NCBI RefSeq assembly: GCF_954871325.1
Contig: NC_088776.1
Span: 40,132,569 to 40,196,568, forward strand
Direction: 5' to 3'
Length of the DNA stretch: 64,000 nucleotides
Origin: Gordionus sp. m RMFG-2023
Taxonomy: Eukaryota > Nematomorpha > Gordioida > Chordodea > Parachordodidae
The notes under the pieces were generated by a model that ran no database searches, was not told where the DNA came from, and saw nothing but the letters and a program-made list of their open reading frames with translations. Below, one piece after another: positions 10,894 through 22,727 of this stretch. Position numbers and translations under genes: made by a program. Position 1 is the stretch's first letter, and every line of letters begins with the position of its first letter.

Positions 10894-12985
10894 GGGGAGA
10901 GGGGGGGGGGGTTGGGGGTTATAATAAAATACTATATAATTTTTATTGTCGTAATTTTAAAACAAAATTTTAAAAGATTTAGGTTGTTGTTAAATTTATT
11001 AAAAGATACTCATTAAACTTTCATTCACGCTAGGCCAAAATATAACCCACCTTTGGTGGTACCCTTTTCCTTTTTTATATATACAAAAACTAACCCACCA
11101 TAAAAAAAAAATTTTCATGTAAACTAAAAAGATTTTTGATATAAAATAAGCAATTGGTTATTATATTCCAATTTTAAATTTTTTTTGCAAAATACGGCAT
11201 AACAAGTAAATATAGAAAGGATTAAGTTCAATAAATTTATTAATGAAATAGTAATACCAACATCAACTTATCAAAATTTAAAAAAGAAAATTAAAAATAT
11301 TCATATATTCATCCTTATTTTGGTTCCAACAACCGTAAGGGCAAAAATATTTCTATTTTTAAATAATAAAAACTTATTTTAGAATACATGATTTATTTAA
11401 AAACGATTATCTATTCTAACATTGATTTTACATTGAAAAATAAATTTCTAAAACATTTATAATCTAACAATAACTATTATAATTTATTATATATTTGTAA
11501 AAATATCAATAATTTTGTATTGTTTGACATATATAAAAAAAATTCTTCCATATATTGGTACAAATATCAATAATTTTATATTGTTTGACTAATATAAAAA
11601 AAAATTCTTCCCCAATATTGAACTTGATATACGTCACTGAGATTTTTCATATATAGTATTATGTAAATTAAAAACAAAAATTTGGCAAAATTATCTAAAA
11701 TTTACAAGGTGTATGTAAAAGGTCTATAAAACCTAGAAGCATTGAATAATATAATCGAGTAATACCTCTAGCGGTACTCTAGGGTCTCTTCTATTTGGTA
11801 ATTTTTTTATGCAATTTAAGTTTTCCTAGTATTTAAATTTTAGTTTCACTAAAAAGTGGTGCATATCAGAACAATCCAAGGTAGGTTTAAACACAAACTA
11901 GGTCACTTTTGAACTTTACATTTTTATTTAAATGATTTTACATATATTTTATTGATTTAATAACAAATATATTGAATTTATACATAAGAAAAATAATCTT
12001 ATGCTAATTTATTAATTTGATAAATATATTGAATAAAATACAATAATTTTACACAAATTTTGATATAACAAATTGACTAATATATTTTAGAAATTGAATA
12101 AAGATTTGTTTTAATTAAAATAAACAAATAAATTAATAAAGAAAGAGAGTCCCAACAAATGACTCATTTGAACCGGAGCATGGCTATAAATACTCTGTTT
12201 TTCCAAATTCAATCATTTAGACCAAGATGTGTACAAATAAAATGAGCTCTCTTAAAAGTTATGAACGTTATTATCTACAAAGGGGATTACTTATCAGCTG
12301 ATGTGCCGTTATGAGGTGAAGCTTATTTATTCTGTATGGTATTGTTTCATAACGGATATATAGCGTGATGAGGTGAATACCCATTATTAAATAAATATTA
12401 AGTTTTAACATTTTGGCAGCCATATTTATAACTATATATATCCACAAAGAATCAAATTATTATATCATTTTTATTATACAGGGTGCCATTAGATTTATAA
12501 TTTAAATTTATTGGTAACCATTTTTATCTGAGTTGTATGTCAATCACAATTTTTTTACCACCAAAAATATTGGTGGCCTATCCTAAATTAATATAATTCT
12601 TTTTTTATAAAAATATATTCTACCCTAAAATGAACACTGTATTTTAAATTAATAAGCCGGTAATTTTAATGATTCAAATGAAAGACAATAGTAGAAATCA
12701 TATAAATTCGATATATTGAATTCCCTCCAATTTATTAAAATTTTTATTAAATTTATATTGTCGTTTTAATGAGTTCAATATATTAATTTCTTGCCATTTA
12801 TTTAAATTTTTATAAATATTATTTTTATACTACTTTAAAAATATTAACGGCAAAACATGTATTAATGTGCTATTATATTCACCTCATAATTAGTATTCAT
12901 CTACATTACACTGATCTCTTTTTGAAGTTGGAGTCTTTCTAACATTTATAATATGTTAGAGAGTTCTTATATTTAAGATCAAATG
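10894..12985. other. AT-rich stretch opened by a G-run element end; no gene seen
   Basis: The segment opens with TA followed by GGGGAGAGGGGGG, which resembles the left terminus of the G-ended family. It could be the left end of the copy whose right end is at 13688. The interior holds local tandem duplications (11498-11610, unit about 57 bp around 'atcaataattttgtattgtttgac'; 12700-12830, unit about 66 bp around 'aatatattgaattcc') but no recognisable coding sequence. Confidence 0.45.
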
Positions 12986-12989
12986 ATTT

Positions 12990-13688
12990 TAAATCACTTC
13001 TCAACAGTACTCCATATAAAAAAAACTATTTTTGAGCAAAAAAATACATTAATAAATAATTGTTATTTGGTATAAAATTTTAAGAATTGTCGCATAGAGG
13101 AAGATTAGACGTAAAGTGAAATAATAATTGAAATGTACGATATGCCTAAAATAGGCACACTCAAAATGTGCTATTTTTATATAATTTTTTATATTGTAAT
13201 AAATAGATGTGAAAATTGAAATATTATGTTCAATTAAACAATATAGTTATGTTCTATTTTATTTTAACCATTTTACCCTGATGATTAGCCACTTTACCCT
13301 CGGTATAGGAGAAAATGTATTGTTGTTAAATGGCTCGATTTGAGCCGATTTTTAAAAACGGCTAATTCAAGATTTTAGCCAGAAATATTGCCAAAGCCTG
13401 AGATTTTGCTAATAGATGCTCAAACCTTTGTGCCATCTATGAGCAAAATCTTCAGAGTTACGTTATTTCCTTTTGTATAAAATATTGAGTTAGCCGTCTT
13501 AAAAATCGGCTCAAATCGGGCCGTTTAACAACACTAGTAAAATGGCGAAAATGACACTCTTCACATAATTATTCATCACTCATAAAGTATATTAAAGTTA
13601 GAGTGCCACACTTTTTTTTATAATATATAATTTGTTCTGTTTTATTGGTAAAAATGCAAAATACCAATCGTTTTACCCCGATCTCCCC
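12990..13688 (+). mobile_element. G-ended pogo-like element, 3' part, interrupted by a MITE
   Basis: Closely follows the copy at 58500-58971: 'cattaataaata.t..tgttatttgg', 'gcctaaaataggcacactca', 'tatgttcaattaaaca' and the terminus TTTTACCCCGATCTCCCC followed by TA. It is interrupted by the MITE at 13318-13536, and the 58500 copy supplies the empty site. The left end is uncertain and may be at 10894. Confidence 0.75.
13318..13536. mobile_element. hAT-like MITE, TAGTGTTGTTAA family, copy 2
   Basis: 219 bp with long inverted ends: TTGTTGTTAAATGGCTCGAT at the left and GGGCCGTTTAACAACACTA at the right. Inside each lies a further inverted GAGCCGATTTTTAAAAACGG pair. The flanking 8-mers agaaaatg and gtaaaatg match at six of eight bases. 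The unoccupied homologous site is at about 58778-58790 ('gaggtaaaatggc'). Confidence 0.85.
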
Positions 13689-14720
13689 TATCTGTATTGT
13701 ATAATAAAAAAAATATATTAATTATTTTATATTATTTATTATATGAATATTATTTTACCGTGGTTTTACTTTTAATTATCTAAGTTTAAATATTATCAAG
13801 CAATAAAAAATCTATTTTAAAAATTATTTAAAAATTTTTAATCTATCAACACTTTTGAATAAAAAATGTTAAAGTATTCATTAGCTGCGAAATTTGATAA
13901 ATTACCGTTATAAAAATAATAAAAACTCTCCCGGGAATGTGTCACTTATAATAAATATGGTCCTAATTTAAATTATAATATACCTATAGGAGAGATATGC
14001 CTAAATGACCATTTTTTTGCTTTTTCCAAATAAAAGCTTTAAGATTAGGGTTTAACCAAACAAATTTTATATCAATGTGTAGCCTAATTCTTAATCTTTA
14101 AAATAAAATATGAATCAAAGCTCTATCTATAATAATTTATGAGATAGAAGAGGTTATGTGAAAGTTGTTTTTTTTTAGTCAGTTTAAACATTATGTATTA
14201 ACTGGTCATATACATGTGTTAACTGGCGATAATATATTAATTAAGAATTTATTATAAATATATACTTGTAAAGGACCTATGTTAATATTTCTTAATTTTT
14301 TAGGTAATTAAAAAGTTAATTATACACTAATTTAATTAGTATTAACATTTCAATTTATCATCTATTCAATGATTATATTTTATAAATATCTTAATTATCT
14401 TTTTGCTAAACATTCTTTTTTCAATATAAAATTAACCGTTGTTTGCGAGCTTTTGATTTCCATGTAAATACATGGCCAGACAATACTCACATGCCTATTA
14501 TTATTCAGTGCCTTTATATGTCTCTAGTAAGTTCTGATTTTTTGCATGAATAATGATAAATGCCTAATAATATTTATATAACCAGTAATCTAAATTAGTA
14601 ATTTTTTCACCAAACAAAAAAATGTATTACATGATTTTTCTAGAAAGATGTACTAAAACAGTTCATTTAAAATATTTTTTTTTATAAGATTGCTCTATTC
14701 AATAAATAAACTTAAGGGTA

Positions 14721-16236
14721 GGGGAGACCAGGATTATTTTCGACATTTTTGATTTAGAGTGCCATAAAATTGTGAAAATAAGATTTTTCGAAAAATGACT
14801 CTATATGAGTAGGAACTCCTCATCATTAAGCTATAATTTCATTAGGCTAAATAATTTTGGCCTCTAGTATTTTTTTTCTCATAACGAATCTAACGAGAAT
14901 TTTTTGTTTGGATTTGCTCCAAGCCTTGGGTATTCCCGGATACAACCCGGCTTATTGACCAATGCATATTAGCCTTATTTAAATAGAAAATGATTTTAAA
15001 ATCGAGAGATTATAGAAAAACTTTATTAATGAATTTTAATATTATATAAAAATTAAAGTTTACAAACGCTTCCTATAAAAAACATCATAGTTAGCACATA
15101 ACTCCACCCCTTAATACTCATCATTCTAACGATTCCTGGTAATCATCATCATTTCTATAATTTTTGCAACATATAAGATATAAAATAATAATTTTGAATC
15201 CATTATAATTTTTTTATTGCTATAATTTTTTATCCTGATTTTAATTATAAATCTATTAAATAAATTTGTAAAAACCTATATTTAGAAAATCTTCTGTTTA
15301 AATTTGTTCACATATAATTTTTCATGAATCTAAATACCAATTTATTAAATAATTTTGAATTTTATATGTGCTAATATAGAATTAAACATAAATTTATTAA
15401 GATTTTTGTTTAACAAATTTGGTAAAGTTTTTAATATGAAAGTTTAAGTAAGCTTCTTATTTTTATAATGGGGAATAAAATAGTGATATTTAGCATAGCT
15501 AAGATTGTCATTAAAGCATTTTAATTCTATTGATTAGAAAAGTTAATCATTTAAGAGAAAGACAAAAATATAATTTTGCAGCTTCAATAATATAATCTCC
15601 CAAAAGTTCCTCCTGAGTGTTTGTAAGAACCTTTGTTTTGTCTGGAGATAAGCAAGCCAACTTTATTGTGCCTTTTAGATTTAGATAAATAGTCTTGAAT
15701 TGCTGATTTAGGAATTGACATAATATTTCATATGGTTCTAACAGATAATTTGTCATCATGTATTTTTAAGTAATAAAATTATGATTATTTTTCTTTGTGC
15801 TTTTAAAAATTATAAAAGTATGAATGAATGATGGGAACATTTATAATGTCCGGCAATTACCTCGTCCGGAATATCCCCGGAGGCAGTATTTACATAAATG
15901 CGATCAGTATAAAATAAATCCTTGTTCAAAAACCTTTAAATTTTATTTAATATTTGTTAAGGGTTCAAAGTTGTTCATAGTATCAATTTTATGCGTGAAA
16001 CTTAAATAAATTAATTTTAAACAAAAAAATCCAACAAACTTTTTTATACTTTTAGTCATTAGAAGAGGTTATTTGCATTAAAATTTTTCCAAAGTTTCCA
16101 AAACTGATTTTTTTTCACAAACTAATATATTTTTGTAACCCAATTTTAGTTATAAAGTTTAAGTCTCAAAGTCAAATAATTTTTAAATGCGAAGGCTGTC
16201 CGGATTCTTCATCACAGAAATATCCCCGGTCTTCCC
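14721..16236 (-). mobile_element. G-ended pogo-like element with transposase remnant
   Basis: Left end GGGGAGACCAGGATTATTTT and right end GAAATATCCCCGGTCTTCCC, with TA outside both. It is the longer sister of 31587-32479: both begin '...cgacatttttgattta', share 'tgccataaaattgtg', and end '...aaggctgtccgga'. It retains about 600 bp of extra interior, including recognisable transposase N-terminus on the minus strand (15548-15790). It is nested in 13989-16351. Confidence 0.8.
15548..15790 (-). pseudogene. Jerky/pogo-like transposase N-terminal remnant (HTH)
   Basis: Two overlapping minus-strand frames hold parts of a Jerky/Tigger transposase start. The upstream frame gives KIHDDKLSVRTI followed, after one stop, by NIMSIPKSAIQDYLSKSK, matching the Psq/CENP-B type helix-turn-helix. 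The downstream frame gives TNTQEELLGDYIIEAAKLYF, matching the second HTH (Tc5/CENP-B type) start. This provides direct coding evidence that the GGGGAGACC element is pogo-like. Frameshifted and non-functional; nothing of the DDE domain follows in this copy. Confidence 0.75.
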
Positions 16237-16394
16237 TACATATCATAAGTATACACATTTTTACCAATTTTGAGAGAAATTGGTCTAATAGATAAAAAGT
16301 TAAATGGAAGTAACCAGTCTTCAAACATGACCATTTATGGCACATCTCTCCTACATAAAGGTTAGGTTACGGTTTCGAATATCACAAAAATTCA

Positions 16395-16865
16395 TTCCCA
16401 ATAAAAGGCTTATTCACTTAAGGATAGCCACAATCTTCTTCAGATTATTTTTGGAAAAATTAATATTGCGACAAATGTATATATTTTAATTTTTATATAT
16501 TAGAAATACGTAGCAAAATGAGATATTATTTATTTAGAATTATCAAGTATATTTGATTCTATTGGCATTTGCCTATTAGGATTTAAATGATTCTTGATCT
16601 TTTCTAATCTATAAAAAAAAATCCGACTTACACAAGAACTTCAAAATAGTAATATTAAATTGTATATAGTATATATTTCTAAAGAGAAATGATTTTTATA
16701 CATGTTATGAGGTATGGTTAAGGTTCAGCATCGTATTTTCAACACTGTGGGGTTTTATTTTTATAACGGTGCAATAAAGATTTCATGGGAAGTGAAAATT
16801 TATATTTACTATTCGCCATTTTACTCTTTGATGCGTTATACTCTGGGGTTACCAGACAAACTTAA
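16395..16865. mobile_element. G-ended pogo-like fragments
   Basis: The stretch 'atgagatattatttatttagaattatcaag' near 16519 matches the right end zones of 4840-5157 and 60302-61365. Segments near 16795-16855 ('gccattttactctt', 'ctggggttacc') echo the 'gccatcttacccc' zone of 10430. Two small overlapping fragments, with no clear ends. Confidence 0.4.
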
Positions 16866-16869
16866 ATAA

Positions 16870-18780
16870 TTCTAGTTTGACTTTCACTTGAAATAGAAAC
16901 ACATGTTCACATTCAATCTTTGTCATTATATAATCTATCATAAAAATTCTAAAAAAAATCTGAATACCAATTTCTTTACCTAAAATTCCAATTAAAGCCA
17001 TTATAGGTCAAATAAAAAGCGAACTTTAAATGAATATTATAAAATTAGGATAATAATACATTTTTCCCAAACGAAGATAGCTCGCCATACCATATGGTTA
17101 AAAACTTAGTGGCATAGCCACTATCCCCATCCAATTCTGTCATTTTTTATAAATTTTGTTTTAAATGAATAAATATAATTTTTTATATTAAATATATAAT
17201 ATAATAGTATATATGAGAAAATTTGAAACTTGTCTTATATTTTAGGGTTTTATCAAGTTAAATAACGTCCAATAGAAATACAGATAACTCACGTGATTAT
17301 AACAGTTTTGTTGAGCTATACGCCACAACAGCACAAACAAGCTAATTATAGAAATATTAAAGACTACTGATATTTTAATATTGTATAATAATAATAATAA
17401 TAATATGATATAATTATCGAAATCTTTTGAGAAAAAAAAACAAAGAAATTTTAAATAAATAAGCCGACAGAGAAAAATTTTAAATAAGTATATTGGGGAA
17501 CGTATGGGCTTCATAGTTATATTATTTAAATAAAATGGAAATTTAAAATTCTAACTTGCGGTGCTCACCATTGGTTTTTGTTTAAAGTTGTTAAACAAAT
17601 GCTACATTTTAATTAAAACATAATGTAAATATAAATAATATTATTGTTTTGGGAACCATAAAATATCTCTAAATAAATATTATTCAATATTCCAAATTAG
17701 ACAAGCTTTTTAAAACTGTCTACCTAACTTTGAATATATATATATATACTATACTATTTATATTATAATTAACCGTATTTTATTTCTTTTCTCCCGTTTA
17801 TATTATAATTTTTTTTCCTTTAAATATAGTATATAAAAATTAAAAATAACTATATATTTTTTTATAAATTCTCATTTTTCCCCCTTTGTTCTTTGATAGC
17901 CGCATTGATTTATTTATATAAATATTTATATAATAATAAATTATATGTATAATATCTTTTAAAAAAAATTTATTAGTTTTTTTATAATATATCGAATTAA
18001 TCTGCTATATAAAAGCAAAAGAATAAAAAACCTCTAAAAATGATCATATCTTATATTACATTTTAATTTATATGATTACATAAAGTGAGGACCACTTTTA
18101 CTGGCCCCCACTCAAGCCATATTAAAATATAAATGATAGAAAATCTATGGTGTTTTTGTCTATTGAACTCCACCTTACATATTTAAAATCATAAAGAAGT
18201 GTCATCGGCTGGTCACCTGAAGCTCTTTTAATTATTATAATCTATAACTGGCTATTTTTTTTCTCAAAAGAATTTCTCTTTGCTGTCTTCAAAGAAAAGA
18301 AATTTAGAAATATTCAATTATTAACAGAATAAAATTTTAAAATAAATTATTAATAAATCATATTTATGATTTATATATTTTTTTTACGAATAGGGAGAGA
18401 AAAAAAGGAAGCGATTTAACGATTAAATTAGTAATTTTATTGACCAATCAAAAGGCAATTTTTGTTTGATTTATATAATGTCATTTTTTGATGGACATTT
18501 TAAATTTGTTTATTAATTTTTTATTTATAAAAATGGGATTTTTTATATTAATATTAAAATTTATAAATACAGTTCCAGTGATAATATCCCCTATAAGTTG
18601 CAAGAGCTCGCCTCTTTTAGTAATCCTTGAATTAAAATTTGGATTAATCATAGAAGATGTCATTGTAATTTGAAAAAAACTAATTAATTTTATGAAAGTA
18701 TTTAGGACGTAACCCGGTCCGCCAGCTAAGGATCTTGATCTCCAGATCTTTATTACCTATGTATATACATTGTAATTCAA
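16870..18780. other. AT-rich spacer, no gene recognised
   Basis: Contains an (AAT)n microsatellite at about 17387-17405, a (TA)n run near 17739-17753, and a lone hAT-end-like word, AGTGGCATAGCCACTA, near 17107. A short frame open on both strands at 18481-18673 (minus reading begins MTSSMINPNFNSRITKRGEL) has no family resemblance and low-complexity composition, so I do not call it a gene. Confidence 0.5.
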
Positions 18781-19682
18781 ATAAATTCTTTTATTAAGAC
18801 AAGAAACCTATTTAACTTCTAATTTTAAGAAATTCAAATTAAAAACCAAAACTTTAATTACACATGCATTTATATACTCTGAATAAAATTTAGCTAAATA
18901 TTTTTACAATATCAAGGTATAATATATCCTTAGATCAGAGGGAGATATAGATATGGTACTTGTAAATTGGGTAGAGCCATTTGATGAATCACAAATCGTT
19001 CATTGATTTGAGTCTGAAATTTATACAAAAGTGGAATAAAAACGGTTATTCTGTAGTAATACTCAATTGTGTCACGTTAATATTTGAACAATTTGTTTGT
19101 CTAAGGCAAAAGTAGGGGCTTGCGAATCTCAAAATAATATAATTTCTCTTTCGCTTCCACTAACATAAATCTCTGGAAATTCTTGGTCGCAGGCGCGTAC
19201 GCAGGAATTTGGTTTGGGGTGGGCGGATAATAAATTTTTTAAGAAATATTATTGTAATTTAAAAATATCAAGCATAAATTTATTAGGACTAATAACTATT
19301 TCTAATACACAATTTTAAATTATATGAATTATAAAAAAATTATATATATAAACCGACACATACAAAAACTATAAAATAAATGTGAATTAAAAAATATAAA
19401 GTGAATATAACCACCATATGAATCACTTAAATGACCCAAAATAGAAATTTGAATTTTTTGAGCCTTTAAAATTTATATATAAAGTAAAAAATTTTAATGT
19501 TGGAAATATAAATATTAATACACAAAAAGTTTCTTATTATATTTACAATGTAAAATCCAATCTTCGTTGGGATTGAGCTAATTTTCAATTACTCATCCTT
19601 GCTTGGCGTCAAATGCCTATAAATATTTAAAAGATCCAAACTATTCAATCCACTTTCAGAAGTTGTACTTTAGGTATGTTTT

Positions 19683-20016
19683 CAGAGAACTGGAGGCCCG
19701 GGCCGGGCCGTATTTTAATTTTTTAAATACACCCGGTCGGGGCCGGAAATTTTTAAAAAAAAAACCCGGGCCGGGCCTGATTTTTTATAAAAAAACCCGG
19801 GCCGGGCATGATTTTTTTTAAAAAAATTATCCGGGCCCGGCTGTATATTTTAAAACCAAATATTTGAAATTAGCTATAAAAATCAAAAATAAATATTATT
19901 TAAAAATATCCGGGCCTGGCCTGAAAAATTTAATTTAAAAAAAGCCGGGGTAAGCCTGAAAATTTCTTTAAAAAAAACCGGGCCGGGCCGAAAAATTGTA
20001 TCTCTGCAGGGCTCTA
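19683..20016. mobile_element. CCGGGC-type MITE nested in hAT family B
   Basis: Absent from the paralogous family B copy, where 'aggtatgttttattcttttt' runs uninterrupted near 54695. It begins CAGAGAACTGGAGGCCCGGG and ends CTCTGCAGGGCTCT, an inverted pair like CAGAGACCTGCAGAG in other copies. The interior repeats CCGGGCCGGGCC blocks every 30-50 bp, alternating with A/T tracts. The flanking target duplication is not clear. The GC-rich open frame across it (19603-19821, plus) is not a gene. Confidence 0.75.
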
Positions 20017-20199
20017 TTCTTCTTAAAAAAGAGAATGTTCTCTCATTAGTTTACTAATGGGAAGAGTCGCTAATATATATATAATCATTTTAATACATTG
20101 GGAATAAAATCTAAAATGTGTTTGAAATTATACAAAGCACCCATAGCATTTTTTTGGGACTATATCTTAGTTAATCCTTTAAACATAGTTATTCAGCTA

Positions 20200-20770
20200 A
20201 TAAGGCATCAACAAATATTTTTTTTTCTATCACCATCTGAAAAAGATTGGGAAGGCTTTTGTGGAAGTAATATTTGCAGATTGGTAAGTGCTGCATGATG
20301 AATTAAAAACCATTCATTTATTTGGTTTATAGTTTTATAATACTTTTCTACTGATCTTATACTAATGTTTTGACGATGCCTTGCTGCAAATCGAGTGAGA
20401 CAAATATTAAACACGTATAGCTCTCCTTTTGACTCAACAATAACATATAAAATTGAAATTCTTCATCAACATTAGCCCTAATTTCCTTGAGTTCTAATAA
20501 AATGCTCTCCGCTATTCTTATCTTCTTATTCAGGTCAATGCCATGTTTTTGAAAAGTATTACACAAAATAGTTGTATAATTAAATAATACATTCTAATGA
20601 GAAAAAAAATTGAAATAAGTATTGAATCCAATAATTTTCTTGCTTCTGAGGAAATATTTCAGTAATAGCATTAATAATCGGTTCTTCTAACTCCATAAAA
20701 GATTTTACTGCTTGATGGCGGAGACTCCATCTCGTTGGACAAGCTTTCTTTCTCCCTGTTGGACAAGGAG
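20200..20770 (-). pseudogene. hAT transposase remnant (ZMYM1-like, DUF4371 type), family B copy 1
   Basis: Minus-strand segments include NISIRSVEKYYKTINQINEW then FLIHHAALTNLQILLP (20208-20414), and AESILLELKEIRANVDEEFQ (20357-20566), which parallels the plus-strand EILTNIRENVDEKFHEI of the element at 50999-52801. These are the mid-domain signatures of the hAT group annotated in animals as zinc finger MYM-type 1-like proteins. The pieces overlap in different frames, so the gene is frameshifted. The zinc-finger start and much of the catalytic core are not recognisable. Confidence 0.65.
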
Positions 20771-21945
20771 TTTCAGAATAATTATTATTTGACTAATATG
20801 AAAATGGTAGATAAATATTACGCCACTAGAAATTTGAAAATAATAGATTAATATTGCGCCAATGAAAACTTGAAATCGAAATTAATTGATAAAATAACTT
20901 AATAGATGAATGTGAATAAATGTAATTAAATATATATTTAATATGAGATAGGAATAAATATTAACAAATATAAATTAATATAAACATTAATATTTTTTAA
21001 AAATATATCCGGCATCTGCATTTTTTGGCTTTGGGTGGGGGGGGAGGGGGAGATTTGTCCCCCTGCCCTACCCCGCTGCGTACGCCAATGCTTGGTCGAT
21101 ATTATCCCTTAGTTTTCTAGCTTATAATATAATAATATTCACGATTCTCATAACTTTATCCAGATCTATTTTTAAAGAATATTGCATAAAATTGTTGTGT
21201 AATAAATAAACATAAAAAACATCTACAGTCGTATTGAATCTAATAATGTTTCAGCTTCGATAAAATAGTTCGCACCATTCTGATATTTCTTTAGGCACTC
21301 AAAATAGGCTTTTAGATCCAAAAATGCTGTAACAGCTTGATGTCGATGGTTTCATTTGTTGGGATATCATTTTGCAATTTCTTTCTTACCGTATCACATC
21401 TTCGAAATAATTCTATTCAGCAAATTCTGTCAATTTAGATATTCTGAACATTTCCTACACTCTAGTCATTTACCTAATAATAGTTTTAGTAGAGATAAAT
21501 CAAATAGATTTTTTTAGGCTGATAAAATTTCTTAAATCCATCAATGGTTAAGGTTTAAAAAATAATAAACTTCAAAATTTCGTGAGATAAAATATTATAT
21601 GCAAGGAATAAATATTTAAATTAATTTTAACTTTTTGCTATTATTTAAAATAGAATATAGTCTATTTGGAATAGAATATTACAATAACAATTTATTAAAA
21701 TCTTTTATATCTTTTCAAAAAAAAATTAAGGGGGGGGGGGTGGTGGTGGGGGGAAAGGGGGTGGATTCTTTTCACCCCCTCCCTCTGGCTAGGCACTTGG
21801 TCAACATACACAGTCAATATCAATTTCATTATAGATTTTTTTTTGTATTTAAATCACAGGAGGGAAGGCCTCAGTCATTGGTTGAAAGGTCTAAAGGTTC
21901 TTCTGAGGACTAAAATTAAATTATACATAGAACTAATATTAAAAT

Positions 21946-22363
21946 GAAAGAGATGTAGGCCTTTCCAATAAATATTCCAGGCCCATAGGGGCCTTAAAAT
22001 GATATAATTTAAAATTTTCAAGCTGGGTTTAAAAATAAAACAAATTTACAAATCGGGGTCTGAAAATATTTCCTTATACAAAAGCAGGAGCTTAAGGAAA
22101 TAATTATATGACCAACTTATCTTAGAAAATATGACAAAATTATATTTAATGGGAAATTTAATATTCATTTATAGCTGCTTATATTTTCAATATCCCTTTG
22201 AAAAAATTCACGAAAATATAGTCAAAATGGTTAAAATACCAAAATTTTAAATTAAATATAAAAATTTAGGCCGATCTTAAAAATAAAAACCCGGGACAAG
22301 TCTGAAAAAATAAATCTGGGCCGTGTTTATCGAGGAAAATTTTTTAGCCTCTGCAGGTCTCTT
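21946..22363. mobile_element. CCGGGC-type MITE
   Basis: The left edge AGAGATGTAGGCCTTT and right edge AGCCTCTGCAGGTCTCTTA are inverted relatives of CAGAGACCTGCAGAG. The interior has spaced 'aggcccataggggcc', 'acccgggacaag' and 'ctgggccgtg' islands. Terminal bases have decayed. Confidence 0.6.
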
Positions 22364-22727
22364 ATTAAAATTAATATTATGTCAGCCATTATAAAAAAAA
22401 ATCATAGGCGCTTATATACCTTTATATGGTAATATAATAAATTGTTGGTAAAAAAATAAATAACTCTATGGCTGTGTCCTAACTTGTATCATATCTAGAC
22501 AAAAATCTGTTCAGCCGTCCATATAGGTTTCTCTAAACATAATAAAAAGGGAGGCTATTTAGATATAGAACACACTTAAAATAAATTAGAATAGGATGTC
22601 CTAGCCCAACATTTGAATAGGCTGGTCCAAACAGAAATAAGTTTCCAAAATAAGATGAACCAAAACACGGACTTTGAGTTTAGTACCAGAGTTGTATAAG
22701 CTTAAAACAAGCAGCTTCTGCATATTA

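Larger units (their letters stand above)
13989..16351. mobile_element. TA-flanked element with GGAGAGATATGCC ends, hosting a nested copy
   Basis: The left end GGAGAGATATGCCTAAATGA and the right end CATTTATGGCACATCTCTCC are inverted repeats of each other, each bordered by TA. The following segments also pair (TGACCATTTTTTTG against AACATGACCATTT). The outer element would be about 850 bp without the insertion at 14721-16236. It is a separate G-ended subfamily whose terminus differs from GGGGAGACC but has the same TA context. No coding sequence of its own was seen. Confidence 0.7.
19190..21090 (-). mobile_element. hAT element, family B, copy 1
   Basis: Left end CAGGCGCGTACGCAGG, right end CTGCGTACGCCAATG (complement CATTGGCGTACGCAG). 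An exact 8-bp target duplication, cttggtcg, lies at 19182-19189 and 21091-21098. The left end is followed by GGGGTGGGCGG. The right end is preceded by a strong G run (21034-21050) and then CCCCCTGCCC. Minus-strand transposase pieces occupy about 20200-20770. A CCGGGC-type MITE (19683-20016) has inserted near the transposase C-terminus. Confidence 0.92.
18790..21796 (-). mobile_element. Older hAT remnant (family B relative) interrupted by a younger hAT
   Basis: On both sides of the element at 19190-21090 the minus strand encodes diverged family B transposase. To the left, 18890-19180 gives a segment like INERFVIHQMALPNLQV, parallel to INEWFLIHHAALTNLQILLP inside the younger element. To the right, 21130-21400 parallels the inner 20520-20760 ('gcttgatgtcgatgg' against 'gcttgatggcggaga'). 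The right terminus is probably at 21796, where a G/C-rich run is followed by CTCTGGCTAGGCACTTG. The left terminus was not found. The order of events is clear: the old copy came first and the young one landed inside it. Confidence 0.65.

Noticed and set aside
17100-17125. AGTGGCATAGCCACTA as a hAT terminus.
   Set aside because: A single short palindromic word without a partner end, G run or target duplication.
18481-18673. Frames open on both strands at the same place.
   Set aside because: Short, low-complexity Ile/Asn/Phe-rich readings typical of AT-rich DNA; no recognised domain, splice context or repeat partner.
19603-19821. Plus-strand frame with GPGLIF/RAGHDF repeats, superficially protein-repeat-like.
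   Set aside because: It is the CCGGGC MITE read through, and the repeats come from the GC islands.
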